From Bin22 sp034428635 (lineage in GTDB: Bacteria; Chloroflexota; Dehalococcoidia; Lucifugimonadales; UBA3495), in assembly GCA_034428635.1 (NCBI GenBank), contig DAOUHR010000042.1, positions 1-64,000 of the forward strand: DNA of 64,000 nucleotides, read 5' to 3'. The number at the start of each line of letters is the position of its first letter. Position 1 is the first letter of the stretch. A program made the translations under genes and the position numbers. Shown in pieces: positions 7,970 through 16,143 of the stretch. Below the pieces are notes generated by a model. The model had not been told where the DNA came from, did not search any database, and was given only the letters and a program-made list of their open reading frames with translations.

Positions 7970-8452
7970 TTAATTGAGGTTACCCAATTCAACGCAGATT
8001 TCCCTCAGCCCTTCCAGCAATGCCGCTTCGTGGTTGACTTTCTCACCAATGCGGCTAACGGCATGGTCCAGAGCGTCCCGCCAGCCGTGGCCGGCTTCGT
8101 GGAGTCCGTCGCCCTCTTCGCCCGTCGGCAGGGAGACGATCTGATGCTGGCCGCTGTAGTCTGAGAAGAGTACCAGAGACGGTTCGGCGCCGGCTTCCAG
8201 GCCGAACTTCGACTGGAGCCGCCGGGCCGTCTCCGACAGACCGTGCTGGCCGAATATGACCAGGTGGGCAAAGCCCAGGCTGCGCTCCTCGAAGCTGGTG
8301 CGAAAGGCCCGGAAAACGTCGTGGGCGGCCTTGTCCTCACCGGACACCAGGAAGATGGCAAAGACGGGCGGGACACCGTCCGGCGTGGCTTCCAGATCCT
8401 TCTGCCAGCGCCTCAGCTTGTCCAGGTCGTGAGTGTCAGCGCGGGTTGGCAT
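7970..8452 (-). CDS. hypothetical protein, 160 aa
   Basis: Not recognised. A soluble alpha/beta-looking protein with a central GFAHLVIFGQHGLSETARRL stretch and ARxLQSKFG motif that resembles a thioredoxin- or DUF4174-type fold only vaguely. The frame is open 32 codons further, but that extension is low in complexity and has no ribosome site; the ATG at 8450-8452 follows GGGGGAACCGTA. It lies between rmuC and a DUF2182 gene on the same strand, with 24 and about 100 base gaps, so co-transcription is plausible. Confidence 0.65.
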   Translation of the reverse strand: MPTRADTHDLDKLRRWQKDLEATPDGVPPVFAIFLVSGEDKAAHDVFRAFRTSFEERSLGFAHLVIFGQHGLSETARRLQSKFGLEAGAEPSLVLFSDYSGQHQIVSLPTGEEGDGLHEAGHGWRDALDHAVSRIGEKVNHEAALLEGLREICVELGNLN

Positions 8453-8551
8453 TACGGTTCCCCCCTTATTCAAACATGGATGGACAGGATAAGGCCAGGC
8501 CAGTGGCAGGGATTCCTGTCTTTCCCGTATATTCATCCCTGGGTTCATCGG

Positions 8552-9358
8552 TTACAGAAATGCGTCCGCCAACAGCCAGACGCCCCAGGCCAGCAGGCCG
8601 ACGCCGGCGGCGCGGCCCACCCACACTCCGCCTGGGACCACCTTTTCCACCAGTACGAAGGCGGCCAGAGCGGCAATCCACAGCAGGTTCATAACGCCCA
8701 GCAGGAACAGCAGACCCATCAGCGCCCAGCAGCAGCCCAGGCAGTAACCGCCGTGGTGCAGGCCCATCAGCAGGGCGCCCCGGTGGCCCTCCCGCCAGTC
8801 GTTGGTAATGAAACCCATGGGGGTGCGGCAGTGGCGCAGGCAGACGCTCTTGAGGGGGCTTAGCTGGAAGGCCCCGGCCGCCAGCAGAAGAACGCCGCCA
8901 ATTATGGGGCTGACCATGTTGGGGGATCCCAGGATGGCAAATATCAGGGCGACCTGGGCCACGGTGGCGGCCACCGAAAAGCCGGCCCAGACCAGGAGGT
9001 AGCCGGACAGGAATACGGCCGTGGGCACGTACGGGTTGCCCTGCTCCCGCCGCCGCCGGTTAATGTTTGCGAAGGCGAGAATCATGGGGGCGGCCGAGGG
9101 CACCATCATTCCCACCATCATCACGGCCCACATCAGGAACATGAGGACTACATCCACGGGCCCAAAACCCACCGATACTCCGGCCATGGACATGCTGCCC
9201 AGTTCGCCCAAGCTGTCCATGCCGGACATGTCCGGGGTGAGGTAGAGCAGGTAGGCCCAGGCCAGCAGGGTAATGGCTGCCAGCCCGCCGAGGACGATGT
9301 ACCGGTCCCGGCGAAGGGCGAGTTCCAGGAGGGTTGGTTGCTGTGGCGGTGTTTGCAT
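8552..9358 (-). CDS. DUF2182 integral membrane, predicted metal-binding protein
   Basis: A 268-aa polytopic membrane protein with about six to seven hydrophobic segments. It matches the DUF2182 family by its MWAVMMVGMMVPSAAPM Met-rich helix, CLRHCR, and GLHHGGYCLGCCWALM stretch, where Cys, His and Met residues could bind copper or another soft metal. The Met-rich loop MSGMDSLGELGSMSMAG near residues 45-60 supports that. The family is found beside DUF1326 genes in other genomes; none is present here. The function of the family is unproven. Confidence 0.82.
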   Translation of the reverse strand: MQTPPQQPTLLELALRRDRYIVLGGLAAITLLAWAYLLYLTPDMSGMDSLGELGSMSMAGVSVGFGPVDVVLMFLMWAVMMVGMMVPSAAPMILAFANINRRRREQGNPYVPTAVFLSGYLLVWAGFSVAATVAQVALIFAILGSPNMVSPIIGGVLLLAAGAFQLSPLKSVCLRHCRTPMGFITNDWREGHRGALLMGLHHGGYCLGCCWALMGLLFLLGVMNLLWIAALAAFVLVEKVVPGGVWVGRAAGVGLLAWGVWLLADAFL

Positions 9359-9473
9359 GGGGGTATTTTGGCATAGGGCTTGGGGGAATGGCTACCCAGG
9401 CAGGAGCAGGCGCCTGTGGGAGGACTGCATTAGAGTGAAACTACGGGCCATATATTGCTGCGTAATAATCAGC

Positions 9474-9503
9474 TTGACCAAATATTATCTGCTGGGATAA
9501 TAT
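9474..9503 (+). promoter_or_regulatory. sigma70-type promoter of the MFS gene
   Basis: TTGACC (9474-9479), a 17- to 18-base spacer and ATAATAT (9497-9503). The expected transcription start is only a few bases before the ATG at 9516, so the mRNA would have a very short leader. Confidence 0.55.
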
Positions 9504-9515
9504 AGCCCAGCCATT

Positions 9516-10913
9516 ATGAGCACCACCCACTCCAATCCACAGACAGATCCCAACCCGGTAGAAGCAGGCACAACCCAGCGGCGGCAGGGCCGCTATTTTT
9601 ATGGCTGGAATGTGGTGGCCGTGGCCTGCCTGCAGGGGATGTTCGGCAACGGGGCCATTTCCACCGGCTTCCCCCGGTTTTTTGAGCCCATCCGCGCCGA
9701 CATGGGAATTTCCTACGCCGCCATGTCGCTGGTGTTTTCCCTGGCCCGGGCCGAGGGCGGGCTGGGCGCGCCCCTGGTGGGCTGGCTGGTGGACAAGTTC
9801 GGTTCCCGCCCCATGATACTGTTCGGTGGCTTGACGGCGGGCATCGGGCTGATGCTCCTCTCCTTCGCCACCGAGTACTGGCAACTGGTGCTGCTGTTCG
9901 TGGGCGTGGTGTCGGTGGGCAAGACGGCGGGCCTGGGCCAGACCCTGATGGCCACGGTCAACCAGTGGTTCATCCGTCGCAAGGCGGTGGCCCTATCCAC
10001 CCTGATGACCGCCTTCGCCGGCGGAGGCGCCATCGTGGTGCCCATGCTGCACGTGGGTGTCGTCTTCCTGGACTGGCGCCCTACGGTATTTATCATCGGC
10101 CTGTTCATCGCCATTCTCACCCTGCCCGTCGCTTATGTCATTCGCAGTCGGCCAGAGGACATGGGGCTGCGGCCCGACGGCGACCCTCCCGCCGGGGTTG
10201 CGGCTGCGGTCCGGACGAGCCGGGGCGGCGGGCATCACGCTCCGGCGGCGTCCACGACTGGCGAAGAGCAGAATTTTACGGTGCGCCAGGCCCTGCGCAC
10301 GCAGGCCTTCTGGTTTATCCTGCTGGGCGTCATCACCCGGGTTTCCGCCACCAACTCCATCATCATTCACCTGTTCCCGCTGCTGGTCTGGAAGGGTATG
10401 AGCGAGGACGTTGCCACGCTGGCCGCTTCGGTGATGTTCTTCATGGCCATTCCGCTGCGATTCCTGCTGGGCGTGGCCGGCGGGCGATTGTCACCCCGCA
10501 AGCTGCTCTTTTACGGCATGAACCTGGGCGCTATCGGCTTGGTTGGCCTGTGGCTGCTGCCCCAGTGGTCGGCCCTGATCGTCTTCATCCTGGGGCTGGC
10601 CATAGTGGAGGGAATTACGTCGGTCAACTGGATTATGGTGGGCGACTACTTTGGCCGGAATCGCTTTGCCAGCCTGATGGGGGCAATGAGCATCTTCCAC
10701 AACATCGGGATGTTCATAGCGCCCATATACGCAGGGTGGATTCGGGACACCACGGGCAGCTACGAAATAGTGCTGATGACCTTTGCCCCGACTTTTGTAA
10801 TCAGCGGGCTGATGTTTGCCCTGGCCCGCAGGCCCACCCTGCCCCAGACTACCACCGAAGGCCAGGAGGAGCAGGGCGCCGTGGACGGTTCAGCCGGCAA
10901 CGCCGGATCATAA
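9516..10913 (+). CDS. MFS transporter (monocarboxylate/oxalate-formate antiporter-like)
   Basis: A 465-aa major facilitator with 12 predicted membrane helices and a central cytoplasmic loop (about residues 215-260). The loop-2 motif is GWLVDKFGSRPMILFG; helices 1 and 4 carry the GFPRFFEPI and VNQWFIRRKAVALS signatures seen in oxalate:formate antiporter and monocarboxylate-porter relatives. This points to uptake or exchange of small organic anions. It stands alone on the plus strand with its own promoter. Substrate is not determinable from sequence. Confidence 0.87.
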   Translation: MSTTHSNPQTDPNPVEAGTTQRRQGRYFYGWNVVAVACLQGMFGNGAISTGFPRFFEPIRADMGISYAAMSLVFSLARAEGGLGAPLVGWLVDKFGSRPMILFGGLTAGIGLMLLSFATEYWQLVLLFVGVVSVGKTAGLGQTLMATVNQWFIRRKAVALSTLMTAFAGGGAIVVPMLHVGVVFLDWRPTVFIIGLFIAILTLPVAYVIRSRPEDMGLRPDGDPPAGVAAAVRTSRGGGHHAPAASTTGEEQNFTVRQALRTQAFWFILLGVITRVSATNSIIIHLFPLLVWKGMSEDVATLAASVMFFMAIPLRFLLGVAGGRLSPRKLLFYGMNLGAIGLVGLWLLPQWSALIVFILGLAIVEGITSVNWIMVGDYFGRNRFASLMGAMSIFHNIGMFIAPIYAGWIRDTTGSYEIVLMTFAPTFVISGLMFALARRPTLPQTTTEGQEEQGAVDGSAGNAGS

Positions 10914-10987
10914 GGCTACCGAAACATTATTCGGGCCTGTCGGGCGGATATCCCAAAGGCCTGCCGGAAACGTGAAAGTACTGTCCC

Positions 10988-11184
10988 CAGGGCAATCGCG
11001 TTTTAGATTCAGACTACAGGTGGCAGATATCCGCAAGGTATAAGTCATGTCGCCCTGAGCTTGCCGAAGGGCCTAAAATCCAGCACGTCAGCCCGGTTAC
11101 GGGTCCCCAAGTCGGCCTGTGGGATGGAGTTTAGATTCTTCACTCCGTTCAGAATGACAATTTAAACATAATGCGATTGCCCTG
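10988..11184. mobile_element. 197-bp MITE-like repeat, copy 3, with perfect 10-bp target duplication
   Basis: The cleanest copy. Ends are CAGGGCAATCGC and GCGATTGCCCTG (perfect 12-bp inverted repeats). It is flanked by the exact 10-bp direct repeat GTACTGTCCC at 10978-10987 and 11185-11194. Length is exactly that of copy 1 (197 bp). It carries no gene. The insertion lies between the converging MFS and FAA hydrolase genes. Confidence 0.85.
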
Positions 11185-11197
11185 GTACTGTCCCCTG

Positions 11198-11998
11198 CTA
11201 TTGTTCGCCCGCCTCGAACTCGGCAATTACGGGGTTGGTCAGCAGGCCGATGCCGGGGATGTCCACCTCCACCACGTCGCCGGGGACAATGGCCCGGGTT
11301 GCGCCGGTGGCGCCGGAAAATACAAGGTCGCCAGGCCGGAGGGTTACCTGCTGGCTGATGTAGCTGACGATTTCCGCGAAAGAGAAGAGCATATCCGAGG
11401 TGTTGCAGCGCTGGACCTCTTCGCCGTTGATCCTCACCAGCAGGTCCAGTTGCTGGGGGTCCAGTTCCGTTTCAATCCAGGGGCCTACGGGAGCGAAGGT
11501 ATCGGCGCCCTTGGCCCGCCAGAAAGTCCAGTCGTCCTTCTGCCAGGCGCGTTCGCTGACGTCGTTGCCGCAGGTGTAGCCCAGGATGTACTGGGGGGCC
11601 CTTTCGGTAGAGACGCGCCGGCAGACCTTGCCAATTACGGCCACGGCCTCGCCCTCGTAGTGGACCTCGCCGGCGGTGTCGCGGGGAATAATTATCGGGT
11701 CGTTGACGCCGGTGAGGGCGTTACGGCCCTTGCGCCAGGGCTGGGGACGTTCGGGCACGGGCATGGCCCCCTGGCCAAATACAGAACCGGCATATTCCAG
11801 GTGGTCCACAAAATTGAGGCCCGGCCCCCACAATTCTCCAGGGTCAGTGGGCGGCAAGAGCCTCACGTCGGATAGCGGGTGGCGAGTATCGGTAATCCTG
11901 AAGCTGGTAAAGATGCTGCCGCGGATTTCGGCTATCTCGTCTCCAACTATTACCCCGTTTGCGGTTCGGCTGCCGGCTCGGAATCTGGCGATTTTCAT
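11198..11998 (-). CDS. fumarylacetoacetate hydrolase (FAH) family protein
   Basis: A 266-aa FAH-superfamily enzyme, the fold used by 2-hydroxyhepta-2,4-diene-1,7-dioate isomerases, acylpyruvases and oxaloacetate decarboxylases. The conserved metal and active-site blocks are HYEGEAVAVIGK, CGNDVSERAWQ, and the C-terminal GDLVFSGATGATRAIVPGDVVEV. The frame is open six codons upstream, but ATG 11996-11998 follows GGGGGAG at normal spacing. It probably cleaves or decarboxylates a ring-opened aromatic product. Start and family are secure; the precise reaction is not. Confidence 0.88.
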   Translation of the reverse strand: MKIARFRAGSRTANGVIVGDEIAEIRGSIFTSFRITDTRHPLSDVRLLPPTDPGELWGPGLNFVDHLEYAGSVFGQGAMPVPERPQPWRKGRNALTGVNDPIIIPRDTAGEVHYEGEAVAVIGKVCRRVSTERAPQYILGYTCGNDVSERAWQKDDWTFWRAKGADTFAPVGPWIETELDPQQLDLLVRINGEEVQRCNTSDMLFSFAEIVSYISQQVTLRPGDLVFSGATGATRAIVPGDVVEVDIPGIGLLTNPVIAEFEAGEQ

Positions 11999-12211
11999 CC
12001 CACTCCCCCTGTGCATTTACATAACTTTAGCGTAATGGTCGGGAATTCTACAATACCTTGACAGTGCCACAGCATTAAGCTTTTGTAAACATGCCGGTTC
12101 CTTTATCAAGGCTGGCTTATTGTTTGGGCCGCTGCCAACCCTTAGAATAGGGCGGGCAAAGGCTGCAGGCTGCCCGGCCAAGCAAGTCATAATCACCGAA
12201 AAAGGACTGCC

Positions 12212-13219
12212 ATGAAGCTGGGATTTTTCGTTACCAACCAGTATCTTCCCGGGGAGTCGTTTCCCCAGAAAATCCAGGAAAGCGTGGAACAGGTGCGGGC
12301 CGCGCGGGAAGCCGGCTTTGACATGATCTGCACCGGCCAGCATTACCTGGCCGCCCCTTACCAGATGAGTTCCAGTCTTCCCCTGCTGGCCCGCCTGGCC
12401 GCCGAGGCGGGGGACATGGAGGTGGCGGCGACGGTGATCCTGGTGCCCCTGCACAATCCGGTGGAACTGGCGGAAAGCGTGGCGACCATGGACGCCATCT
12501 GCGGCGGCAGGTTCATCTTTGGCGTTGGCCTGGGGTACCGGGACGAGGAGTATACGTCCTTTGGCGTGCAACGGGGTGAACGGGTGGCCCGCCTGCGGGA
12601 AGCGCTGGAGGTGATGAAGCTGCTCTGGACCCAGGAAGAGGTGGAGTTCAACGGACAGTTTTATACTGTCCCCCGGGTGTCGCCCTCCACCAAGCCGGTG
12701 CAGCAGCCCCATCCGCCCATCTGGGTGGCGGCCAACAACGACGTAGCCATCCGGCGGGCGGCCCGTTGGGGATATCCGTGGCTGGTGAATCCACATGCCA
12801 CGGTGCAGATGGTTGCCGACCAGTGGCAAGGCTACCAGGAGACCCTGGAACGGGCCGGCCAGCCCACACCCGAATCCCTGCCAATGATGAGGGAATTGTA
12901 CGTGGCCCAGGACCGGGAGACGGCCTTCGTTGAAAGCGAACCCTGGCTGGCCCCCAAGTACGCCGCCTACGCCGCCTGGGGCCAGGACAAGGCCCTGCCT
13001 GGAGAGGAAAGTTTCTCAGTACCCTACCAGGAACTGGCCCGGGACCGCTTCCTGCTGGGTTCGCCGGATGACGTGGCGTCGGAGATTCAGCGTTACGAGC
13101 AAGAGTTGGGAGTCAACTACCTGATATTCCGGATGCAGTGGCCGGGAATGTCCCAGGAAGCAGCGCTGCGGCAGATTGAGTTGATGGGCAGCGAGGTGAT
13201 ACCGCGGGTTAAGGGGTAG
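12212..13219 (+). CDS. LLM class flavin-dependent oxidoreductase
   Basis: A 335-aa bacterial luciferase-like (alpha/beta)8 monooxygenase or F420/FMN-dependent dehydrogenase. Diagnostic parts are the N-terminal MKLGFFV strand, GFDMICTGQHYL, LATMD-like VATMDAICGGRFIFGVGLGY, and HPPIWVAANNDVAIRRAARWG. AAAGGA stands 6 bases before the ATG. Expansion of this family is well known in SAR202-type Chloroflexota, but a single copy proves nothing. Substrate and cofactor (FMN or F420) are undetermined. Confidence 0.88.
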   Translation: MKLGFFVTNQYLPGESFPQKIQESVEQVRAAREAGFDMICTGQHYLAAPYQMSSSLPLLARLAAEAGDMEVAATVILVPLHNPVELAESVATMDAICGGRFIFGVGLGYRDEEYTSFGVQRGERVARLREALEVMKLLWTQEEVEFNGQFYTVPRVSPSTKPVQQPHPPIWVAANNDVAIRRAARWGYPWLVNPHATVQMVADQWQGYQETLERAGQPTPESLPMMRELYVAQDRETAFVESEPWLAPKYAAYAAWGQDKALPGEESFSVPYQELARDRFLLGSPDDVASEIQRYEQELGVNYLIFRMQWPGMSQEAALRQIELMGSEVIPRVKG

Positions 13220-13283
13220 CAAGAGTCTGATGGAATGGGCCGGGACAGATGAGAAATCCCGTCACGGTAAGGGGAGTTTGGCC

Positions 13284-13417
13284 CAGGGCATTCGCATTTG
13301 GAATTGTTAGACCAGACGGCTCCTTAATTGAACGCTGAGACGGGCCTGGCCACAGTTCGAGGTTCCCGCCGGCGCGGGAACGACGGAATTCCCCTAAGCT
13401 GAAGTAGGATTGCCATG
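13284..13417. mobile_element. 134-bp MITE-like element related to 4555-4687
   Basis: It begins CAGGGCATTCGCA and ends GGATTGCCATG (degenerate inverted repeat). Flanks GAGTTTGGCC (13274-13283) and GAATTTGGCC (13418-13427) match at 9 of 10 positions. The interior shares GTTCGAGGTTCCCGCC and GCGCGGGAACGACGG with the 4555 element at the same offset. Confidence 0.68.
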
Positions 13418-13456
13418 GAATTTGGCCAGTCTCATGCTGACGTCCACGGTTCACGA

Positions 13457-15400
13457 TCAAGATGACAGAATGGGTGCGGGTTCAGAAATCACAACCTCCC
13501 CGTCCCTCATAACCACGCCGTCTTCGCAGTAGCACTCCACGTCGCCGCCTTCGAACTGTTCCTCGTACAGGTGGGCGTACAGCCCGCCCCGGGCCAGCAG
13601 TTCCAGGTGGGAACCGTGCTCCACCACCCGGCCGTGGTCGATAACGTAGATAACGTCGGCGGCCATAATGGTGGACAGGCGGTGGGCAATGGCCACCGTG
13701 GTGCGGCCCCGCATGAGTTGGCCCAGGGCCGACTGCACGTACCGCTCGCTGGAAGTATCCAGGGCGGAGGTAGCCTCGTCCAGAATCAGGATGCGGGGCT
13801 GGTGCAGTATTACCCGGGCAATGGCCAGCCGCTGCCGTTCCCCGCCGGAGAGGCGGTAGCCCCGTTCGCCGACCACCGAATCGTAGCCTTCGGGGAACTC
13901 CACAATCCTGTCGTGGATGTAGGCGGCCCGGGCGGCGGCTTCCACTTCCTGCAGGGTCGCCCGCGGATTTCCGTACAGCAGGTTGTCGCGGATGCTGGCG
14001 TGGAACAGGTAGCTCTCCTGGGTTACGTACCCGATGAGACCGGCCAGGGACGCTTGTTTGATCTGGCGGACGTCTGTGCCGTCGATGGAAATGGAGCCTT
14101 CGGTGGCGTCGTACAACCTGGGGATCAGGTAGGAAATGGTCGTCTTGCCGGCGCCGCTGGGGCCGACAAAGGCAGCCAGTTGACCTGGCTTAATCTCAAA
14201 ACTGACGCCGTCCAGCGCCCACTGGTGCGGATTCCCGTCCACACTGTCCCCTGCCGTCCCAATGGCTTGATTTCCGGCTGGAGCGGGGTCCGGGTGGACC
14301 GAGTAATCCACCCGCACCGAATCGAACCTGACAGCCCCAGCCACCTGCTCCGGGGTCAGTTCGACGGCGTCCGGTTCATCAACTATCTCCGGCCTGATAT
14401 CCAGGTAGCCGAAAATGCGCTCGAACAGGGCCAACGACGCCTGCAGTTCCACCGACACTTCCAGCAGCCGGCCGATGGGGAAATAGAGGCGGCTCTGCAG
14501 CGTCGTGAATGCCACGATAGTTCCGGCGGAGACCTGGTTTACTCCGCCGCCCATCAGCATATAACCGGCCAGCAGGTAGATGGCGACGGGAGAAACGGAA
14601 AAGAATATCTGCATCAGGGTGAAGAAGGACTGTCCGGTCATCTGCCGCCGGATAATCAGGTCCGACAGCCGCTGGTTCTGATGGTGAAAGCGGTCAATCT
14701 CGCTGCCCTGCCGGCCAAAAAGCTTGGCCAGCATTACGCCGGAAATAGAGAGGGTTTCCTGGGTGATCGCGGTCAACTCGGCGGTGGACCGCTGGGCTTC
14801 GGCGGCAATTGCCCGGCGTTTCCTTCCTACAAAGCGGCTGATGGCAAAAAAGAACGGGGCCGACGCCACGGCCACGATGGTCAACTCCCACGACAGGACC
14901 ATCATCGCTATTACGGTGCTGATGAGGATGACGCAGTTGGAAAGCACGTCGGAGACCGTGTTGGTTACGACGCGCTGCACTCCACCCACGTCGTCGGCCA
15001 CCCGGGACTGGATTTCGCCGGTGCGGGTGTCGGTGAAGAACCCCAGGGAAAGACTCTGGAGGTGGCGGTACAGGGTGTCCCGCAGGTCACGCATTACCCG
15101 CTGGCCCACCAGGTTGGTCAGGTAGGTCTGGACGATGCCCAGGCTGCCGGACACCACGGTAATGCCGCCCATAACAGCGGCCAGAATCCACAGCAGCCGC
15201 ATGTCGGGACTGCCCGACTCGGGAAACAGGGCGTTGTCGAAAACCACCTGGATCAGGACGGGGTTAACGACGCCCAGCCCGGCGGTGACGAGGATCAGCA
15301 ACCCCACGAGCACGATGCGGCCGGTGTAGGGGCGGAATGCCGCCACTATGCGGGGAACGAGTGGAGTGATAGGAGCGGTTGGCTTATTCGCCGTAACCAT
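13457..15400 (-). CDS. ABC transporter, fused permease/ATPase (exporter type)
   Basis: A 647-aa half-transporter. Six membrane helices occupy residues about 28-320, and the nucleotide-binding domain about 355-620. Walker A is GPSGAGKTT (413-421), the Q-loop QES (461-463), signature RLSGGERQR (516-524), Walker B ILILDEATS (537-545) and the switch His in AHRLS (572). The architecture is that of MsbA/LmrA/BmrA-type exporters of lipids or drugs. A second half is not present, so a homodimer is likely. An operator-like dyad lies 11 bases upstream of its ATG. Confidence 0.93.
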   Translation of the reverse strand: MVTANKPTAPITPLVPRIVAAFRPYTGRIVLVGLLILVTAGLGVVNPVLIQVVFDNALFPESGSPDMRLLWILAAVMGGITVVSGSLGIVQTYLTNLVGQRVMRDLRDTLYRHLQSLSLGFFTDTRTGEIQSRVADDVGGVQRVVTNTVSDVLSNCVILISTVIAMMVLSWELTIVAVASAPFFFAISRFVGRKRRAIAAEAQRSTAELTAITQETLSISGVMLAKLFGRQGSEIDRFHHQNQRLSDLIIRRQMTGQSFFTLMQIFFSVSPVAIYLLAGYMLMGGGVNQVSAGTIVAFTTLQSRLYFPIGRLLEVSVELQASLALFERIFGYLDIRPEIVDEPDAVELTPEQVAGAVRFDSVRVDYSVHPDPAPAGNQAIGTAGDSVDGNPHQWALDGVSFEIKPGQLAAFVGPSGAGKTTISYLIPRLYDATEGSISIDGTDVRQIKQASLAGLIGYVTQESYLFHASIRDNLLYGNPRATLQEVEAAARAAYIHDRIVEFPEGYDSVVGERGYRLSGGERQRLAIARVILHQPRILILDEATSALDTSSERYVQSALGQLMRGRTTVAIAHRLSTIMAADVIYVIDHGRVVEHGSHLELLARGGLYAHLYEEQFEGGDVECYCEDGVVMRDGEVVISEPAPILSS

Positions 15401-15411
15401 AATAACTATAA

Positions 15412-15431
15412 TGTACTACAGATGTTGTACA
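15412..15431 (-). promoter_or_regulatory. BlaI/CopY-type operator-like dyad before the ABC exporter
   Basis: A 20-bp near-perfect palindrome, pattern TGTACnACAnnTGTnGTACA (16 of 20 bases symmetric), just upstream of the exporter start. The core TACAnnTGT(A) is the known half-site arrangement of BlaI/MecI/CopY winged-helix repressors. No such repressor gene is in the window. Confidence 0.5.
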
Positions 15432-15549
15432 GGATAAAGCCGGCCTGGTGTGGCAGCAACGATATGCCGCCATTGACTGACAGTTGCCGGTAGCGCAGTG
15501 CCTGGGAATGGTGTAACTTGCTTGAAATCAACCAGACAGCGGTGTTAAT

Positions 15550-15966
15550 GTGGAAATCAGGCAAGATAGCAACAATCTTTCCGACGACCAGATATCGATA
15601 TGGTCGGTTCGGCGAAGGCTGTTTATCTCCTACTTCATAGTGTTCAGCCTGCTCTTCCTGCTGGTATCAGTAGTGGCGGGGTGGCTCTCTTACAACCCGG
15701 TTATCAACATTAGAGACACGGCGGAACTGGGGATGACCGCCATGGGCCTGGCGTCAGGCCGCATTCTCTGGCTGGCCGCCTTTTCCATCATCACCGTGGA
15801 GGTGGGCAACGTGATAGTTGAGTACTTGATTGTGGACCGGTACAAGCGGGGGAAGAAGGAGGCCAACAAGAAATGGCAGGATTGGTACGAGCGGATGCAG
15901 GCTGCTAAGCGGGAGGGCAGGCCGTTTGATGAACCGCCGCCGGGGGATGGGGAACACAAACAATAG
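15550..15966 (+). CDS. small membrane protein of unknown function, 138 aa
   Basis: Not recognised. Two hydrophobic segments (about residues 24-48 and 68-92) are joined by a short loop and followed by a strongly charged Lys/Arg/Glu tail (RYKRGKKEANKKWQDWYERM) and a Pro/Gly end. The start is GTG at 15550-15552; no strong ribosome site is seen, so the start is uncertain. A terminator follows. It precedes the EtfD/HdrD-like gene but is separated from it by that terminator. Confidence 0.65.
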   Translation: MEIRQDSNNLSDDQISIWSVRRRLFISYFIVFSLLFLLVSVVAGWLSYNPVINIRDTAELGMTAMGLASGRILWLAAFSIITVEVGNVIVEYLIVDRYKRGKKEANKKWQDWYERMQAAKREGRPFDEPPPGDGEHKQ

Positions 15967-16001
15967 TAAGGCCGCACCCTGTTTCCGCTACGGTTATTTA
16001 G

Positions 16002-16030
16002 GGCGGGCTAAGGGCTCGCCTTTTTTCTTT
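16002..16030 (+). terminator. Rho-independent terminator
   Basis: Stem GGCGGGC/GCTCGCC (one G-U pair) followed by TTTTTTCTTTT. It lies about 35 bases after the stop of the 138-aa membrane protein. Confidence 0.8.
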
Positions 16031-16143
16031 TGGGGCAATCTCTTCCCCACCCAAAGCACGGGTCAACTCTCAAAATCCCACGTATGTTACACTATCTCCG
16101 CCCCCAAAAGCAGGGCGAAATTCAACCACCGGAGTCCTCCACC

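Noticed and set aside
13571..15493. A 640-codon open frame on the plus strand opposite the ABC exporter
   Set aside because: Shadow of a gene with complete Walker and signature motifs; no ribosome site or protein-like composition.
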